Shown in pieces: positions 1 to 13,340 of a stretch of DNA of 64,000 bases. This stretch comes from Dipetalonema caudispina (taxonomy: Eukaryota; Nematoda; Chromadorea; Rhabditida; Onchocercidae). The DNA is taken from contig JABVXV010000099.1 of the NCBI GenBank assembly GCA_013365325.1, forward strand, positions 62,001 to 126,000. Direction: 5' to 3'. How positions within the stretch are numbered: the first letter of the stretch is position 1; every line of letters begins with the position of its first letter. Below the pieces are notes generated by a model. The model searched no databases, was not told the origin of the DNA, and saw nothing but the letters and a program-made list of their open reading frames with translations. Position numbers and translations under genes: made by a program.

Positions 1-3000
1 TTAAGTCGACAAAGAAAACTTCAAAATTGATGTACAAAATTGAAGAATCGTTTTGTCGAACAAATTTCCCCACCGAATTTGGTAAGCGCTGTAAAAGTGA
101 TAAGCTTCAATAGAAACAATTATTCTGCAAATTATCTTATAGTAATTTTTTTTTTTTTTTTGATTGTCTCAAGTGTTCACATTATTTCAAACATCAATGT
201 CAAAGGATAGGTGGAAATGCAATTAAATCAAGAAATGGGTTGGACGGAGCGGATTGTCTCACAGACCACTCTGTAAAAGTTAAAAATATCTGTAAGCATG
301 TGAATTTCTGGATGTTATATTATTACGGCAAAAATAACTCAGTTGACGAAATTGAGAGAAGGAAGAATTGCGAGTTATTTTAGACCAAAGTTTATGTTTT
401 GAAGAGATCTGAAGCAACGAAAGTATTAGATTGTACAGCTGGTGTTTAAGGATGTCGGGAAGAAAATAGATTTTCGAAAATTTTCAGATGAAATTAAAAT
501 ACACAAACGAGTTAAATAGAGGAGCAATTATAATAAATTTTCGCAACCACTCATTTCCATAGGAAAATCTGATCTAGGCATTTTTGTACCGCGTATTCTA
601 TACGGCAAAACAATCATATCTTCCAAGAGGATGTGTTACTCATCAGTGCTAACAACTGAATCTCATACTTCTCAGTTTTCAAATAAAAGCTAGTTTAATT
701 CAAAACGATCAAATAATGCCAGCTACAGTCTTGCAATATAATTTATTCCGTTATCAACTTCATATTTCCAATTTTCGGCCAAATGATCATTTTCATTCAA
801 TGCCGGATTTTGTAGCTTCTAGCATCAGATAACTGAAAGACCATGTTTATTTTGGTATAGTTTCATGAGTATTGCTTCTCTCCTATCCTAGATTGTTAAC
901 AGTAGCCTTTTCATTTCAGGCTTCATCGTATCACTCACTTATTTTGTCAAATGTATACCTATTATTATCAGTTAGTGTAACATAATAAAATACGAAAATA
1001 TTTGTTACAGTATTTATTTATGATGCCTATCGATATCAAGTGATAACAGTACATCATAAGTCTGACCATTCTATTCTTTAGATAATGTGAAGAAGTGAAT
1101 TGAGAATGAGTAGTAATGCGTAAAGGGAAAGTTACCATTTAAGAATTTGTGATATATCGATTCTGAATAAATATTATTCTTGCTCTGAAAATAGTTTCAT
1201 AAATCATAGTGACGGCATTCCCAATGTGCTACACGGCATCCTTCATGTCACACTCTATGAGCAATGCAGTCTGAAAATTCATTTACTGTTATGCAGTGTG
1301 TAGAGATGTGTTGCCCGCAGAATAGTCATTAATCATCTGCTTCGTTGATAAGATAGGCTAAGGTTTCAGCTTTTTCCATATATGCTGAAGTTGAAGTTCA
1401 ATCTGTTGTTACTAACTTTTTCATTGTTCAAGTAGGAGAGGGTGCACTTCCTGATACTTCATTAAGATAATGCCTTTTCTACGGTAATTTTATTCTTTTT
1501 ACCATTATTCTATTCCATTCAGTTGTTTGAAATGTTTCCAGTTTGAGGTAGAATTTAAGCCATTATAATCGTACCTGTTTAATCTTCTTGCTTACCTGCC
1601 CGTTTATTCGCCTATTTCATCTTTGCAACTGCTGGATAAACTTTATTTAAATTAATAGGAATCCTGCAAAGTAGTACTCACATTGCTCGTTTATTATTTC
1701 ATAACTTTTCCTATCCGGAAACAAATCTCATTATTTCTGATTATACCAAAAGATATTTAATATTTGTTCACCCTCCCTTAGTCCCTTATCTTCCAGTTTA
1801 TCACTTAGCATACTGCTATGAATAACTTCGGTATGTAGTCATTAAAAGAAGCGAATTTAGTTGCTTTAAATCATCTTCCACTTCTAATTTTGCTTATTTG
1901 AAAGCATCAGCTTGAAAATCCATGTAGTATTGTAGTATTCAGGGAGGAAATTAGAAATACTATAGGCTTCCCATTTGAAGAAATACCTCAACTTTTTAAT
2001 GCAAAGCTGTAATTTCATTATCATACTATATATTCATTAATCATCTATTATTATTACCTCACTGTTTCTAGTAGATATGCCTTAAGCATGCTTACTATAC
2101 TCTTCATTAATTCTATTAATCAGAATAGGATCCTTTTTATTCAAGGAAGACAATCAACAAGAATAAATTGTAGTAGATATCGTGATAAGCAATAAATTCT
2201 TAGTGGGGAATTTCTGAAGCTTTTTAATCTGTGATATCTTCGGAGTGTTTCACGAATTAAAATACTTGGAAAACACAGATTTAGTATTTATTTTGAAGCT
2301 TTTGGCATACTCACTATAACAATGAGTAGTTAAAGGTAAAATAATGAAAAGGGCTGGAAATTTATAGTATAGTTCGTTGTTGTCGGCTAAACAGGATTAA
2401 GAATGTCGGATGTATCCTATACAATGACGAAGACCGCCAGCTTGCTCAGATGTCCTCCCACTCATCATCAAATAATATGGTATCTGCTCGTTGGAGGCGA
2501 CTTAATAACAGCTATAATGCAGTTGGTCATTGAGACCATCTTTAGACGGTTCACTAATTCTCATTCTCCCCTTCCTCCTCCTCTTCCTCCTCCTCCTCTT
2601 CCTTCTTCCTTTCCTCTTCCCTTTCCGCCTCCCTTTTTCCCCATCGACTTACTTCTTTCGAAAGTATGGGATATATATGTAAGCCAAGCTTATAGCATCT
2701 CTGATTCGAGTTATTACATCATCGCAAAGTATCACATATGTAACAATGTCTTGTAATCAACTCCGCATCATCTGAACTTTTTTACGCAACTGGAACTTTT
2801 TCTTATGAGAACCTCTAATACCGAGTACAACACTTATCATTGAGGATATCACGAAATTTCGTGGTAGATTAGAGTATATACCAAAGTACATTGAAATAAC
2901 GATTAATACCTGAAAGTATATTATCAATGGGAGTGCTAATTCCTTTTATTTCTCTTCCATCAAGTTTTCTGACCAGAATCCATGAATGAAGACTGCTGAG

Positions 3001-3578
3001 CAATTTTAGCGCTCATTTATTTTATGATTTTAACCTTCAAGAAGATTTCGTATTATTCATTTGGCTCATTCATGACTCGATGTCATTTCAACTACCGCGC
3101 TACTTTTTTAACTGTATCGAACTTTTCGTAAAATATCTACTACTACACTGGAATGATGAGCAAATCCTGTTTCGTATTCATACTTAACGCTTCACCGATG
3201 GAAATACTGGAATAAGATGTACCTTCATCTTCCTTCCATCTTGTTCTTTCTTTTTAGTAACGGTAATTAGATGTACAATGTACATTTTTACATTGTGTTC
3301 TGAACTGTCTTGAAAGGACGTTACCGGATGGATATTCTGTATCCTTCGCAAAATAAATTCCTGTTCCAGTAATTATAGTAGCCTACTTCTGTTCATAAGT
3401 TGTCATGCTTGAGTAGTGTTTAATTTGTGTGAAAATTATTGTAAAGTGCTGCTTGTTTTATCGAATTCATTAGTATTTCATCCATATTGTTAAGTAATTG
3501 CAAGAGGAGATATCATACTATTTAGTGAGCTATGAATATAAAAATTTGTTGTCGAACGAAGATTTATTGAATTTGCAG
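1..3578. other. Non-coding stretch upstream of Prickle
   Basis: I see no convincing coding exon here. The one sizeable open frame (2403-2756, +) runs through a low-complexity polypyrimidine tract and encodes an implausible proline/leucine run, so I do not call it. The stretch may hold the Prickle promoter, 5' untranslated exons or an alternative first exon, but nothing recognisable marks them. Confidence 0.5.
2564..2642 (+). repeat. Polypyrimidine (CT-rich) tract
   Basis: About 79 bases are pyrimidine apart from a single G near 2627. The tract is built mostly of CCT and CTT units. This is low-complexity sequence. Homopurine-homopyrimidine mirror-like tracts of this sort can adopt triplex (H-DNA) structure, but that is inference only. 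Confidence 0.8.
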
Positions 3579-3580
3579 AT
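3571..3580 (+). promoter_or_regulatory. Splice acceptor directly before Prickle ATG
   Basis: A consensus acceptor ending at 3578 leaves only two bases before the ATG at 3581. This spacing is typical of a spliced-leader trans-splice site in nematodes. It could equally be a cis acceptor from an upstream non-coding exon. The sequence alone does not decide between them. Confidence 0.5.
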
Positions 3581-6169
3581 ATGGATAGAATCAATTCCAG
3601 GTGTGAAATGAGTGGAGGATGTTTATCACCGGCATCCAGAATACGTATTGCGGCAGATGTTCACCGTCACAGCACGAGTGATGATGACAGTGGATGTGTG
3701 TTGGAAGAATATTCCTGGGTACCAAGTGGCATTAAACCTGATATGGTCTCACATTTCTTTTTCATTCACTTATTTTGACAACGAAAAACTTCTCGAAATT
3801 CATGTTTCCATTAAATTTTCCATTGATTCAAATATTTTGATGGATTGGTTTCATAGTTCAATAACATGAAAAATTAGAAGTAATTTTTATTGGTGCAATT
3901 TCAGTTATCATTAATTGCCTTGCGCAACTAATGACATTGCGATCATTTAACTTCGTTTCTATCTCTTCCAGTCTCTCTTTTTTCCTAAAAAACTGAGTGA
4001 TAAGGCTAGTTTGGGCGCAGTTGACTTCTATTAATTTGTAGAACAAATTTCCTGGTATAAGTGTGGTTTTCATAATAACTTGCAGAATTTATTCTTTGAT
4101 AGATAGAATTTTTTGAATTTGCATGAAAGTTTTGGTTCTGCTATTCAGGTTTCATAAATGAAATGAGTTACAAATTCAGGTTCATATGTATTTCGCTTGC
4201 CTACCGGAAGACAAAATACCTTATGTAAATTCGACTGGTGAAGAATGGCGAACACGCCAGTTGTATTATCAGTTACCACCGCAAGATTCTGATGTAGGAT
4301 ATTGTGGTAAGTTGAGCAATAAAGAAGCACGTGAATTAGTACAATTTGAAGTGGGTCGTAAACGTGAATGCCTTGGACGTGGTATAATCGAACAACTCCC
4401 GTACGACAACAAGCGACGGCACTGCCACCAGGTTTTACAGTTAACCTCTAATTGCAAACATTGAATATAATTTTCTTGTTTTGCTTACTCTTTGCATTTA
4501 ACGGTATATAAATATTATCTGTGAAGTCTTCTAAATGTATTCATCAATTTTACTTTTATCTCGCCATCTTAAAATTTAAGTAAATTTGTTAGTTTCCTGA
4601 TCGCAGGCTGCTTGAAATTACTCTGCACTATTTAACTCGATCTATCAAATTAACTGAATTGCAGTGCAAGGGACCATTATGTGAAGGGAATTTGGTGGTC
4701 AGTGCCGAAAGGTTCGGTCATGATGTACACTGGCATCCACAGTGCTTTGTTTGCACGGAGTGCTCAAATCTCCTCGTTGATTTGATTTATTTTAAGCATG
4801 GGGCCGACGTGTATTGCGGCCGACATCATGCAGAACAAATCAAGCCTAGGTGTGCCAAATGTGATGAGGCAAGTTCTATTCCTCACCAACCTTTAAACTA
4901 CTATTTCCTTATTTTTTTAATAAATATTTCTATCCTGGATGTCTCACTTGTCATTACTCATCATTCACTCTCTATTTGATTTGCTGAGCAATTCCCTCAA
5001 ATTCATTGGGTTTATCATATGCTATCAGTTCCTGGATACAATATCTCCAGTAAATGTTTGCATCACAGTTTAAGTTAAGATTGAAGATACTTGGGAAGAA
5101 GATTGGTGCGACGATCGTTTGTTGCTCATAGAATGAGAGAATTTTATTTTGGGCCAGATGTTTTGAGGTCACTATTAGCTTGCAAACATTCCCATTCGCT
5201 TATTACATTTGCAGTGCTTTATCGTTTCTCTAGTCCTTTCTAATTTCTAGTTCTTTAATCAACTTCATATTTCAGAAACTATTATCTCAGTCTGTATTAT
5301 AAATTTAGATGACATGAAATTTAGGGCTCATTAACGATCCTCTTTTCAGAATGTGATCTAAACAATGACGTAATAAAGAAATATCATGAAAAAGTTCATG
5401 CAATTTAGAAAGTAGTTGTTTTCAATATCGTTCACATGAAAGCGTTTGTCGTTATATTTTTCGCACTAGTTACCATTTTTCCTAGATAAAAAAACTTTCT
5501 CGAATAACCACAATTAGGTTTTGAGTTATGACATGAGCCTTAGCACTTCAAACTAAATGTTAGTTTATCACCAAATAGCGGTCAGTACTATTTGAACAAA
5601 AGTTGGTACCAAGAAAAAACTAAAAAAGAATTCCTGAATCAGAATTTCCTTCGTTCATTTCAATTGTAATCCTTTAGTAGCTCTAGAACTGCTCTTCACG
5701 AGGTGTGTTTTATGAGAGAAAGTTGATGAGGTCTTGTGAAAAGCAGTTTTTGGTATTATTTGCTACAAATGAATACTAAATTTGATTGAAACAGATTGAA
5801 ATTCAGGACTCTAATGGAAAACGGAACCTTAATAGGGCATAGGATTTCTCAGGAATTTTTAAAAGTTTCTGTTTTAACTAGCATTGAATTAGATATTGGT
5901 ATCATTATTGAAAGTGATTTACTCCATGGAAACCCTTAAGTACAAGAATACAATTTGTTTTTCGAGTTAGTCGCTGATTAATCTATAACCAATAAAAATT
6001 TCCCGTGACATTGTTGATTGGTTGATCACGATATCTTTGTCGGGCCAATGTGCTTTATTTATAAACAATAACAACAACGGATGGACATTGATGTGAATTG
6101 ATATGTTGCAGCTCAATGTGTTATTAACGTAGCACATCTGTATGTATGCATCTCATTTTTGTAATTTAT

Positions 6170-6209
<40 letters not shown>

Positions 6210-9200
6210 ACATACACACATACACACACATACACACACATACACACACACACACACAAACACATATACACACATATGCACACATGTACGCATACACACA
6301 CAAACGTATACACCCACGCATCACATTTATCTGAGTTTTCCGCAATCATTAAAACTACGAGTGTCTGATACTGCATAGCAGAGTGTTACAATCGAGAATC
6401 TGAATACCTCGTGTATCACAGTCCACCATTTCATCGTTCCGCTGAATGGAGTTTTGTGCTATTGATGATGCAGTGAGCTTCGACGTACCTTAATCTATCC
6501 TTTCTTTTCTGATTTTAATTCCAGGTGAGGTATTTTCGAGAGAGTTAGAGGAGTGTAATTGTAGGAGTGGAGATAAAGAGAAATCCGTAATTTCTATCTT
6601 GCAATTCATCTAATAGTTCAAGAATTTCATTTAAGTGTTTGCTTATGACTATTGACTTTTGCATGCGAAACGGTCACTATTAAAATCTTGATGGCATTTA
6701 TAAAACTTCACGTCATTTCTGTCGATCATGCCTTTGAACTTGAATTTAATGTATCACTGCAACTGAAGCATTGCTTCTTTAACTGGCTAGGGGTAGTTTA
6801 TCTGGATAAAAAAAAAATTGGATTGATGATTGTTGCCAAAAACGTATCTCAATATTTCAGAAGTTAAGAATATAAGTTTTTTTTTTTACTTTTCACACTT
6901 TTCCTCCTCTCAACTTTCACAATATCTCACTATTTCTGGATGGGTAAAGATGAAGTTTATGACTGCAAAAATCACAGTTTTCCTCTTCTGAGCTTAAAAT
7001 TTGATACCACAAAATTTCAGCTAATATTCAGTGAAGAGTGTACGGAAGCGGAAGGAAGGACATGGCACATGGCACATTTCTCATGTTCAGATTGTGGTGT
7101 TCAACTCGGAGGGCAAAGGTATTTCATAGTTTTGTTCAGCACTATCAGATAATATCGCTTTTTTGCAACCTGCGCAAATTTCCTGGTCATTTGTAGGTAT
7201 ATTGGAAGAAATGATAGAATAATATGCATCTCTTGTTACAATCAAAGTTCCTCACTCGTTTGTAATACCTGTGGAAAAGAAATTGTTGTCGATAAGCCGC
7301 ATATAATTCAGGTATTTTGCTTTTACTAATATTGCTATTACTTTACCTTCTTCGTCTTCGGTCGTGTTAGCCACCGTTTGATGGCGAATTATATCGTTTG
7401 AGATGCTAGGTCTCATTTTGATGGATATAGTAATGAGGAGAAAAGCTACCATGAAAAAAAATGAAACCTGTATGAGTCAGAAAAGTCATGCTTGACTTTA
7501 TGTATTAAGTCAAGCATGACTTCCCTGACTTTATGTATTAAGTCTGAGTTCACACAAGAGGTTTTACTTTCCACTTCTAAGCTGAGCCCTAGCTGTAATT
7601 CCATATATATACATGTACTTATCACTATATGTGAGTCAATCAGAAGTACAAAAGCATCGAGAAAATTTATCAGGATGTAATTTCAGAATGATATACACTG
7701 GCATGCCGATGAGCGTTGTTTCTGTTGTAGTGGATGTGGTAAAAATTTGTTGGGAAAGAGATACTCATTTAGAGACGAAAAGTTATACTGCGGTACGAAT
7801 GCGAACTGTGGAAAACGGCATTCAAAGGTAATATTTATGTAGTATTTCATGTTCGTGATGCTTTTTTTTTTGGCAGTAATGGCAGTAATTTTAACCTCAT
7901 TTGCGTGGTGAATTACGTCTATCATTTGTTACAGTAGCAGTTCAAGAATCATTTACTGTTCTTCAGTTATTTACCTGTCACTATTCATCCTATATAAATC
8001 TACATTTATAACTATGGGACACAGCAAGTATCACGTAAAAGGTAAGACGATAATGTTTCAGGTGACATTTGATAGCAAAGTAATATCCATTTCAAATAGA
8101 CGGCGAGGATCGGTACCGGAGCCACCATCTCGAGATCCTCCTTCACCACCAACCGAAAACATTTATGAAACTGTTCTACCGTGCTCTTCGAGAGAATCAG
8201 ATGGCATAAACGGAAACGAACATTTGCGAGGGTAACATTTAATTTTTGCAATAACACATATCTCATTTACTACATTCCACCGGATTTAACTTTTGTTCCA
8301 TGGATATTTGGAATAACGATTTTTGATGGCACTGCAAATACCGTAGGTGTAATCGCCGATCACAAAGCGCTGATGTTCGGCGACCGTGGTGTGATGAATA
8401 CTGTCGCAAAGAATATTGCAAGAAAAAGGGTGAGTACGAAGATAAGAAACAAAATCATTATTCGCGGATGCCACCACCCTCACCATCACTAAGAAGAAAG
8501 CATCAACGGTGCAGGTAACATTGAAAATTCATTGGCGTATTTTAACCCAATACATTATTAGCCATTCTATATATTGCCAAAATGAAAAATAGAACAAAAA
8601 CAAAAATTTCCCAATACTTTAAAATGTACACTGCAGCATCTTGAAATGCCAAATTGGACTCAATGTGACAGATCAGTATTCCACATCAAATGATAGTTTG
8701 CTATACTAACGAATCCAAAAGCTTAGCGTCTGATAATTTTTTTCCTTCGCGAAATTCCGTTTCGACAGGTTTTTATATGTAGTGTTATTGCGTTAGAGTA
8801 AGCTCATACATGGAAATAGACATGCTTAGACAGTTTGATCAATAGAATAATTTTAATTTTCAGTTCATGTAGTTCATCCGAAAGCGATAGTGATGATGTA
8901 TACCTATTAAATTATTTAGCTGCTTCTCTTTCTCAATTCAACAAAACAACTGTAAGTTAACATCTTCGTTATACCTTTGTCATATGGATTTTGAAATTTC
9001 TATTTTTAAGCCGGAGAAATTAAGTGGTTAGATTTTATTTACAGTTTGCCCTACCGATCGACAAGAACTCTGTTCCTTATCTTTTCATTATTGAAAGTAA
9101 CATATTTTTTATTGCAGAATACAGTTCAAAACAATGGGAGTTATAAGCCAATAGTGAACAGAGTACAAACGGCAAAGAATAAATCATCTAGTAATTGTAT

Positions 9201-9210
9201 AGTATCCTGA
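3581..9210 (+). CDS. prkl-1: Prickle homologue: PET plus three LIM domains, CAAX C-terminus
   Basis: Core planar-cell-polarity adaptor that works at the membrane with Van Gogh/Strabismus and opposes Dishevelled/Frizzled. Exons: 3581-3745, 4180-4431, 4665-4868, 7021-7118, 7197-7311, 7687-7827, 8062-8231, 8347-8514, 8864-8951, 9118-9210. All phases agree and give 497 aa. The PET domain is at about 37-127, with the family strings [11 protein letters not shown] and [12 protein letters not shown]1 (about 137-199) opens with CHQC, LIM2 (202-259) with CAKCDE and LIM3 (262-315) with CNTCGKE; the family signatures GQRY and CYCR-type zinc ligands are retained. The tail is basic and Ser-rich and ends in C-I-V-S, a CAAX farnesylation box. 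LIM order plus CAAX separates Prickle from Testin. The intron at 4869-7020 starts with GC. The protein is shorter than insect and vertebrate Prickle because the tail is short. The start codon was chosen as the first ATG after the acceptor at 3578; an upstream exon cannot be excluded. Confidence 0.95.
6172..6312 (+). repeat. (TA)n followed by (CA)n-rich microsatellite
   Basis: A TA-dinucleotide run at about 6172-6207 is followed by a long CACA/TACACA run to about 6312. It lies inside the 2.15-kb GC-AG intron of the Prickle gene. Open frames on both strands here are repeat artefacts. Confidence 0.95.
7483..7544 (+). repeat. 16-bp perfect hairpin plus partial tandem copy
   Basis: Arms 7483-7498 and 7507-7522 are perfect reverse complements around an 8-base loop. 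The right part is followed by a further partial copy of the same motif (7527-7544, GACTTTATGTATTAAGTC). It lies in the Prickle intron 7312-7686. Confidence 0.9.
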
Positions 9211-10112
9211 AATGTGATGTTTAATTTCATTAAAACCAATGAGCAAATTATTTAAAATTTTTTTGTATACCGTGTATGTTGTGCAGTGAATTCTCTACTG
9301 TAACACTGTGCCTTTGCAAACTGATGCTTTTTTTATGTGATTGATTACCCATTGTTACAGGGTGGGTTACAGGTCCTTAATATCAAAAAGTAAATAAACA
9401 ACGAACTGTCAATTACTAGTAAATATATATGCTCGCTTACAAAACTTATTAAAATAATGTTGACTTCACTTGTAAATTCATGCGCTATACATTGTCAGGT
9501 TGGAATTAAAGTTTTACTCAGTGATATATGTGATTGAATGAATTTGATTTTATGGCGCATGAAGGTAGTAAGCGATTCTAGCCTCAATAAAAGTACACCG
9601 ATAATTTGGTTTTCAGAGTGAATTTGTATGCCGGATTATTGAGCTGTGTCATGTGTAGGTATTATTTTCAGCAATAATGAAAGAATGATCCGGAGAATTC
9701 TGAAAAGTAAGCGAGGTCAAAGGATTTAATGATGTGAAGAGCAACACCCTGGTGTGTAATTAGCGGGAGAGTTTCTGATATAGATGAGTCCTATTGTATC
9801 GCAGTTTTTGTCGTTTATTGATACCATGAAGCAGTGTAGTGTCTTCTGCCTTTGTTCGTGGTATGGAACATATTTTATACACTGGGATCCTTGGACTTGT
9901 ACAGATTGCGTAGTATATATGTTGGAGAGAAAGAAATAATCAGAACCGGGAAATGTATGAAGATGCAGGCCTGATTGGATACGTCTGGAGTATCCTATAC
10001 AACGCACAATTTAACTTGCACTGGCTTTGAAGCAGTACACTGTAGTAGATGTATGAAATTGTGTTTTTGTTTTCGGATTTATTGAACTAAAAATATGCCA
10101 TTATAGTTTGTA
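9211..10112. other. Spacer between Prickle and the BTB gene
   Basis: This holds the Prickle 3' UTR. The likely poly(A) signal is AATAAA at 9393-9398, about 185 bases after the stop, with another AATAAA-like site near 9586. The minus-strand open frame at 9726-10007 shows no recognisable domain and I leave it uncalled. The roughly 0.9-kb gap is longer than usual operon spacing. Confidence 0.5.
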
Positions 10113-11947
10113 ATGACTTCGAAGCTAACAGACTCCTTCAAGAGTTTGCGCCTGATTCCAGTACCATTTGGTGAATACCAGGGAAATAATCCCGATACAC
10201 CTCCTATTATGGTTTGTGGTTTGATGTTTTCCACAGTTTATCAAAACAATGGAGTACGTCTTTTCTGAAAGGCACAAAATTTTATGGTAAACATTGTATG
10301 GGTAGTGGGTGAAGCCTTTATTTCAGGTTAATTTTCGTTTACCGGATTTATGGCGAACTATACCAATAGAATTTAGCAATGATAAAGAGCGCTTATTCAC
10401 TGATCGTGCAATCATATGCAAGCTTTCTAAAGTCTGTGCCGACAAAGTTGAAAATCTTGTGCGTACAACATGCTATTTACTTCATTCTTGATAAAAGTGC
10501 CATTTATAGTAGTTACAATTGGTTGGTGAGACGCAAGGTCTGGGGTTATAAAGAAAAAAATGATTCCTAGTTTAATTTGGCAAGTTTTAAAAAATGGCTT
10601 GATGGAATAAGATTTCTGGTGATTTGAAATACTTACAGACATAAGGCGATGTCAATTATTAAATATATTCGATTCCAGGAAAAGGCGGGACAAGAGCCTG
10701 TCATTCGACTGGATAACATAACCTGTGATGCCATGGAGCGCCTACTTTTTGCTGTCTGTCCTACAATATATGGGCAATATCCAATTCCTCCAACAGGTAC
10801 AACTCCTTCATTCCATTTTATCTAATTCCTCATCGATGAAATTAATACGTTAGCCTATTACTTCAGTTTTCGATGTTGGTATTATCTGTCCAGTTGCCCG
10901 TTCTCTACAAATGGATATGGTTATCAAAATGTGCGAGAAGGTAAAATTATTCTTGGGCTTCAGATCAAAAGTTTCAACTCGGAGATAAATACTTAGGCTA
11001 TTTCTAATGTTATTAGAACAGCATATTATTATAAATGTATCTTTCACCAGGTACTGGAAAATGACATACATCCGGAACTCACACCGATTGACTTGATTAT
11101 CAGTTCCTTTTCTACGGCCTACAAATGTCAACTAAAGTCAACATTGCAAGCGAAACTATTCACCAAAATTCTGGAATGCGACTACTGGAAATTAAAGTAT
11201 TCGTTGGTTTCGAAAATCGAATCACCTTGTCTGCGCATTTTTTTGTGGTGGGTCCTTTTCTGTGGAAATTATGTTGAGATGATTTCGCTGGTTGATCCAT
11301 GATTTGTCGTATTCAAGATGCAAGAATGAAGGATCCTCTGAAGCCCCTAAACTTTCCTGGCCTCTTCACTGTCCCTTACTATAATTTCTGGAATTTAATG
11401 AGAAGTGATCCCAGTTTCTCGCATACATTAGTATAGCAAAGTTATTCAATAATCATTTGAATGATTTGTTTGTAGGAACTTCAGAGAAATGAATCGCAGT
11501 AACACACATTCAAAAAAAGCGCTCAAAGGACATTGTTACATAAGGAGTAGAAAATCTTGGATAGGTGAAGGTTTAGATCCACCAACGAAAGAATTGCTCC
11601 GATTTTGCATCTACAACGAATTACTCTTTTCACATGCAACAATAACTGTACAAACAAAAATTTATAAATCTACTTGCGATCAGTGTGAGGAGGATGCTGC
11701 GCACATTACGCGTACAGGTGGATATCCTATAAGAACCGTTCCAAAAAAACTTTTCCTGTGCCAACAGTGCAATAAAGCACTGTGTACGAATTGTGAAACA
11801 TCATTTTGTATTGCGAAGTTGGTTGAATTTCTGGAAGATGTCCGTGAGGTTGAAAAATCTCCAGATGTGTTGAAGAAGCTTTATGCTCTTGTTGTACTGA
11901 ATTCTTCCGACTACGATACTACTAGGGCACTACTAAATATTCACTGA
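10113..11947 (+). CDS. BTB/POZ-fold protein with C-terminal cysteine cluster
   Basis: Exons: 10113-10211, 10327-10458, 10679-10796, 10867-10940, 11051-11196, 11476-11947; phases agree and give 346 aa. Residues about 34-145 read like a nematode BTB domain. A beta strand is followed by FTDRAIICKLSKV (where BTB has 'fxahkaiLaxxS'), then VIRLDNITCDAMERLLFAV (where BTB has 'i.l.dv..eafe.lL.fiy'), then a helical segment ending MCEKVLEND. BTB domains usually mediate dimerisation or Cullin-3 adaptor binding; which applies here is unknown. The C-terminal part (190-346) has cysteines at about 257, 260, 285, 288, 293, 296 and 301, spaced CxxC...CxxC...CxxC...C, which suggests zinc binding. I do not recognise that half. 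It has no MATH, Kelch or BACK signature that I can see. Confidence 0.8.
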
Positions 11948-13340
11948 TGGCGCCTTTTGTCTAGTTTTGAAAATCAAAGTGCTCTTCCTAGTCACAATTC
12001 CCGTTTCTAATGATATTATGAGAGCACAAACAAGATATATCATTTCAGTAGGAGTATTTTCATTTTGTCCCTGATCATCGTAAGCAGAGATCTCCTTCAT
12101 GGTGACATGAATCATTCTAGAGAGCACAGTCGATTTGTCCATACTGTGGTAGTAAGTGAAATCTGTATATTCTCTTCATTAGGTGAATGAGTTCTACGTA
12201 TTGTGATTACATTTGTGGTGAATTTGCTATAATATTTTTGAATTCGAATATTGCATTCTATTCTTTCGAATTGTATTTTACCCTTGTTAATGCGAACAAT
12301 GGAAACGCTATCGGCAGTGCGGCATCATGCGTATCGCTTGTTAAATAAAACCTTTAACTTCAAACTGACGATTTGTAATTTCGCCTATCCATAGCCGTAG
12401 CTGTTTTTTCGTTGTAAAACAAATGCAAGCTAATAATCAAAGATTAAGCTTCGCAGAGGAGAGCAGTCGCATGGAAATGATTCAATGAGTCAATCCTGAT
12501 GAACGTTGACAATAATATCGAAATTTGAGAAAATTTTTATCGAATACAAACCTTATCAAGCCTAACAAATTCAGCAAAGTACCAGTTAAAATTGTAGCGA
12601 TCATCTACAATCAATTGCAGCAATAAAAGTGGAGTTAGGTTTGGCGAATTCACCAATCTTAGCTAGTTTCGAAATCGGTTTACTTGATTATAGCAAACTG
12701 TATTGCAAATGAGAATTTTACATCTACGAAATTAAATTTTTCAAACCATAGAGTTCCGACTTCGCAAAATAGTACAGTAAGTGCTTCACTGGTTGATCTC
12801 AACGGTTCAATCACCCCTGTGCTGCAGACAGAGAGTGCACTCACTCTGTGTAACCTACTGAAGCGCGGCATTTAAAGATCTACTATTAGCTGCTCATTAA
12901 ATAAAATCAAGAAATATTAGAAGATAAAACATTAGTTAATATTCTTGGGAGTATGATAAAAGGATTTGATTAAGGCCAAATTTGTAGGGAGAAGCCCTTT
13001 CGCAATGAGCTTTGAAGAAGATACACTATGAGCGTACGAAGGAAATTGAGCATCTCAGTTGTGGAACTATCCTGGGTCAAATAATTCCGAAAACATTAAA
13101 CAGGAGATAGGAATGACATAAGAAATCAAACATAACATTTTGAAAATCACTGATTAAGGATGCAGGGGATGGAGCCATCAAAAAAAAAGAAATACCGGAG
13201 CCGAAAACATCTCGCATAATGCTTTCAAAAATATAAACATTAAAGACAAAAAAATATAAACGTAAAGATGAATCAACATAGCCATCAAAATCAGAAAAGT
13301 ACCTTCACTATACTAATACCATCACCGGAAAAGCGGGAAT
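11948..13340. other. Spacer between convergent BTB and ZIP genes
   Basis: The BTB gene (+) and ZIP gene (-) converge here. AATAAA at 12343-12348 is a plausible poly(A) signal for the BTB gene. A 63-codon plus-strand frame at 12684-12875 is Ser/Thr-rich and has an internal GTAAGT donor-like site. It has no match I recognise and I do not call it. Confidence 0.4.

Noticed and set aside
2403..2756. 117-codon plus-strand open frame
   Set aside because: It runs through the CT-rich tract, producing a Pro/Leu low-complexity stretch, with no recognisable domain or supporting splice context.
6113..6376. Open frames on both strands over the TA/CA repeat
   Set aside because: They are produced by the dinucleotide repeat inside a Prickle intron.
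3581..9210. Testin rather than Prickle
   Set aside because: Testin shares PET and three LIM domains but lacks the C-terminal CAAX box. The PET wording ([19 protein letters not shown]) and the tail match Prickle.
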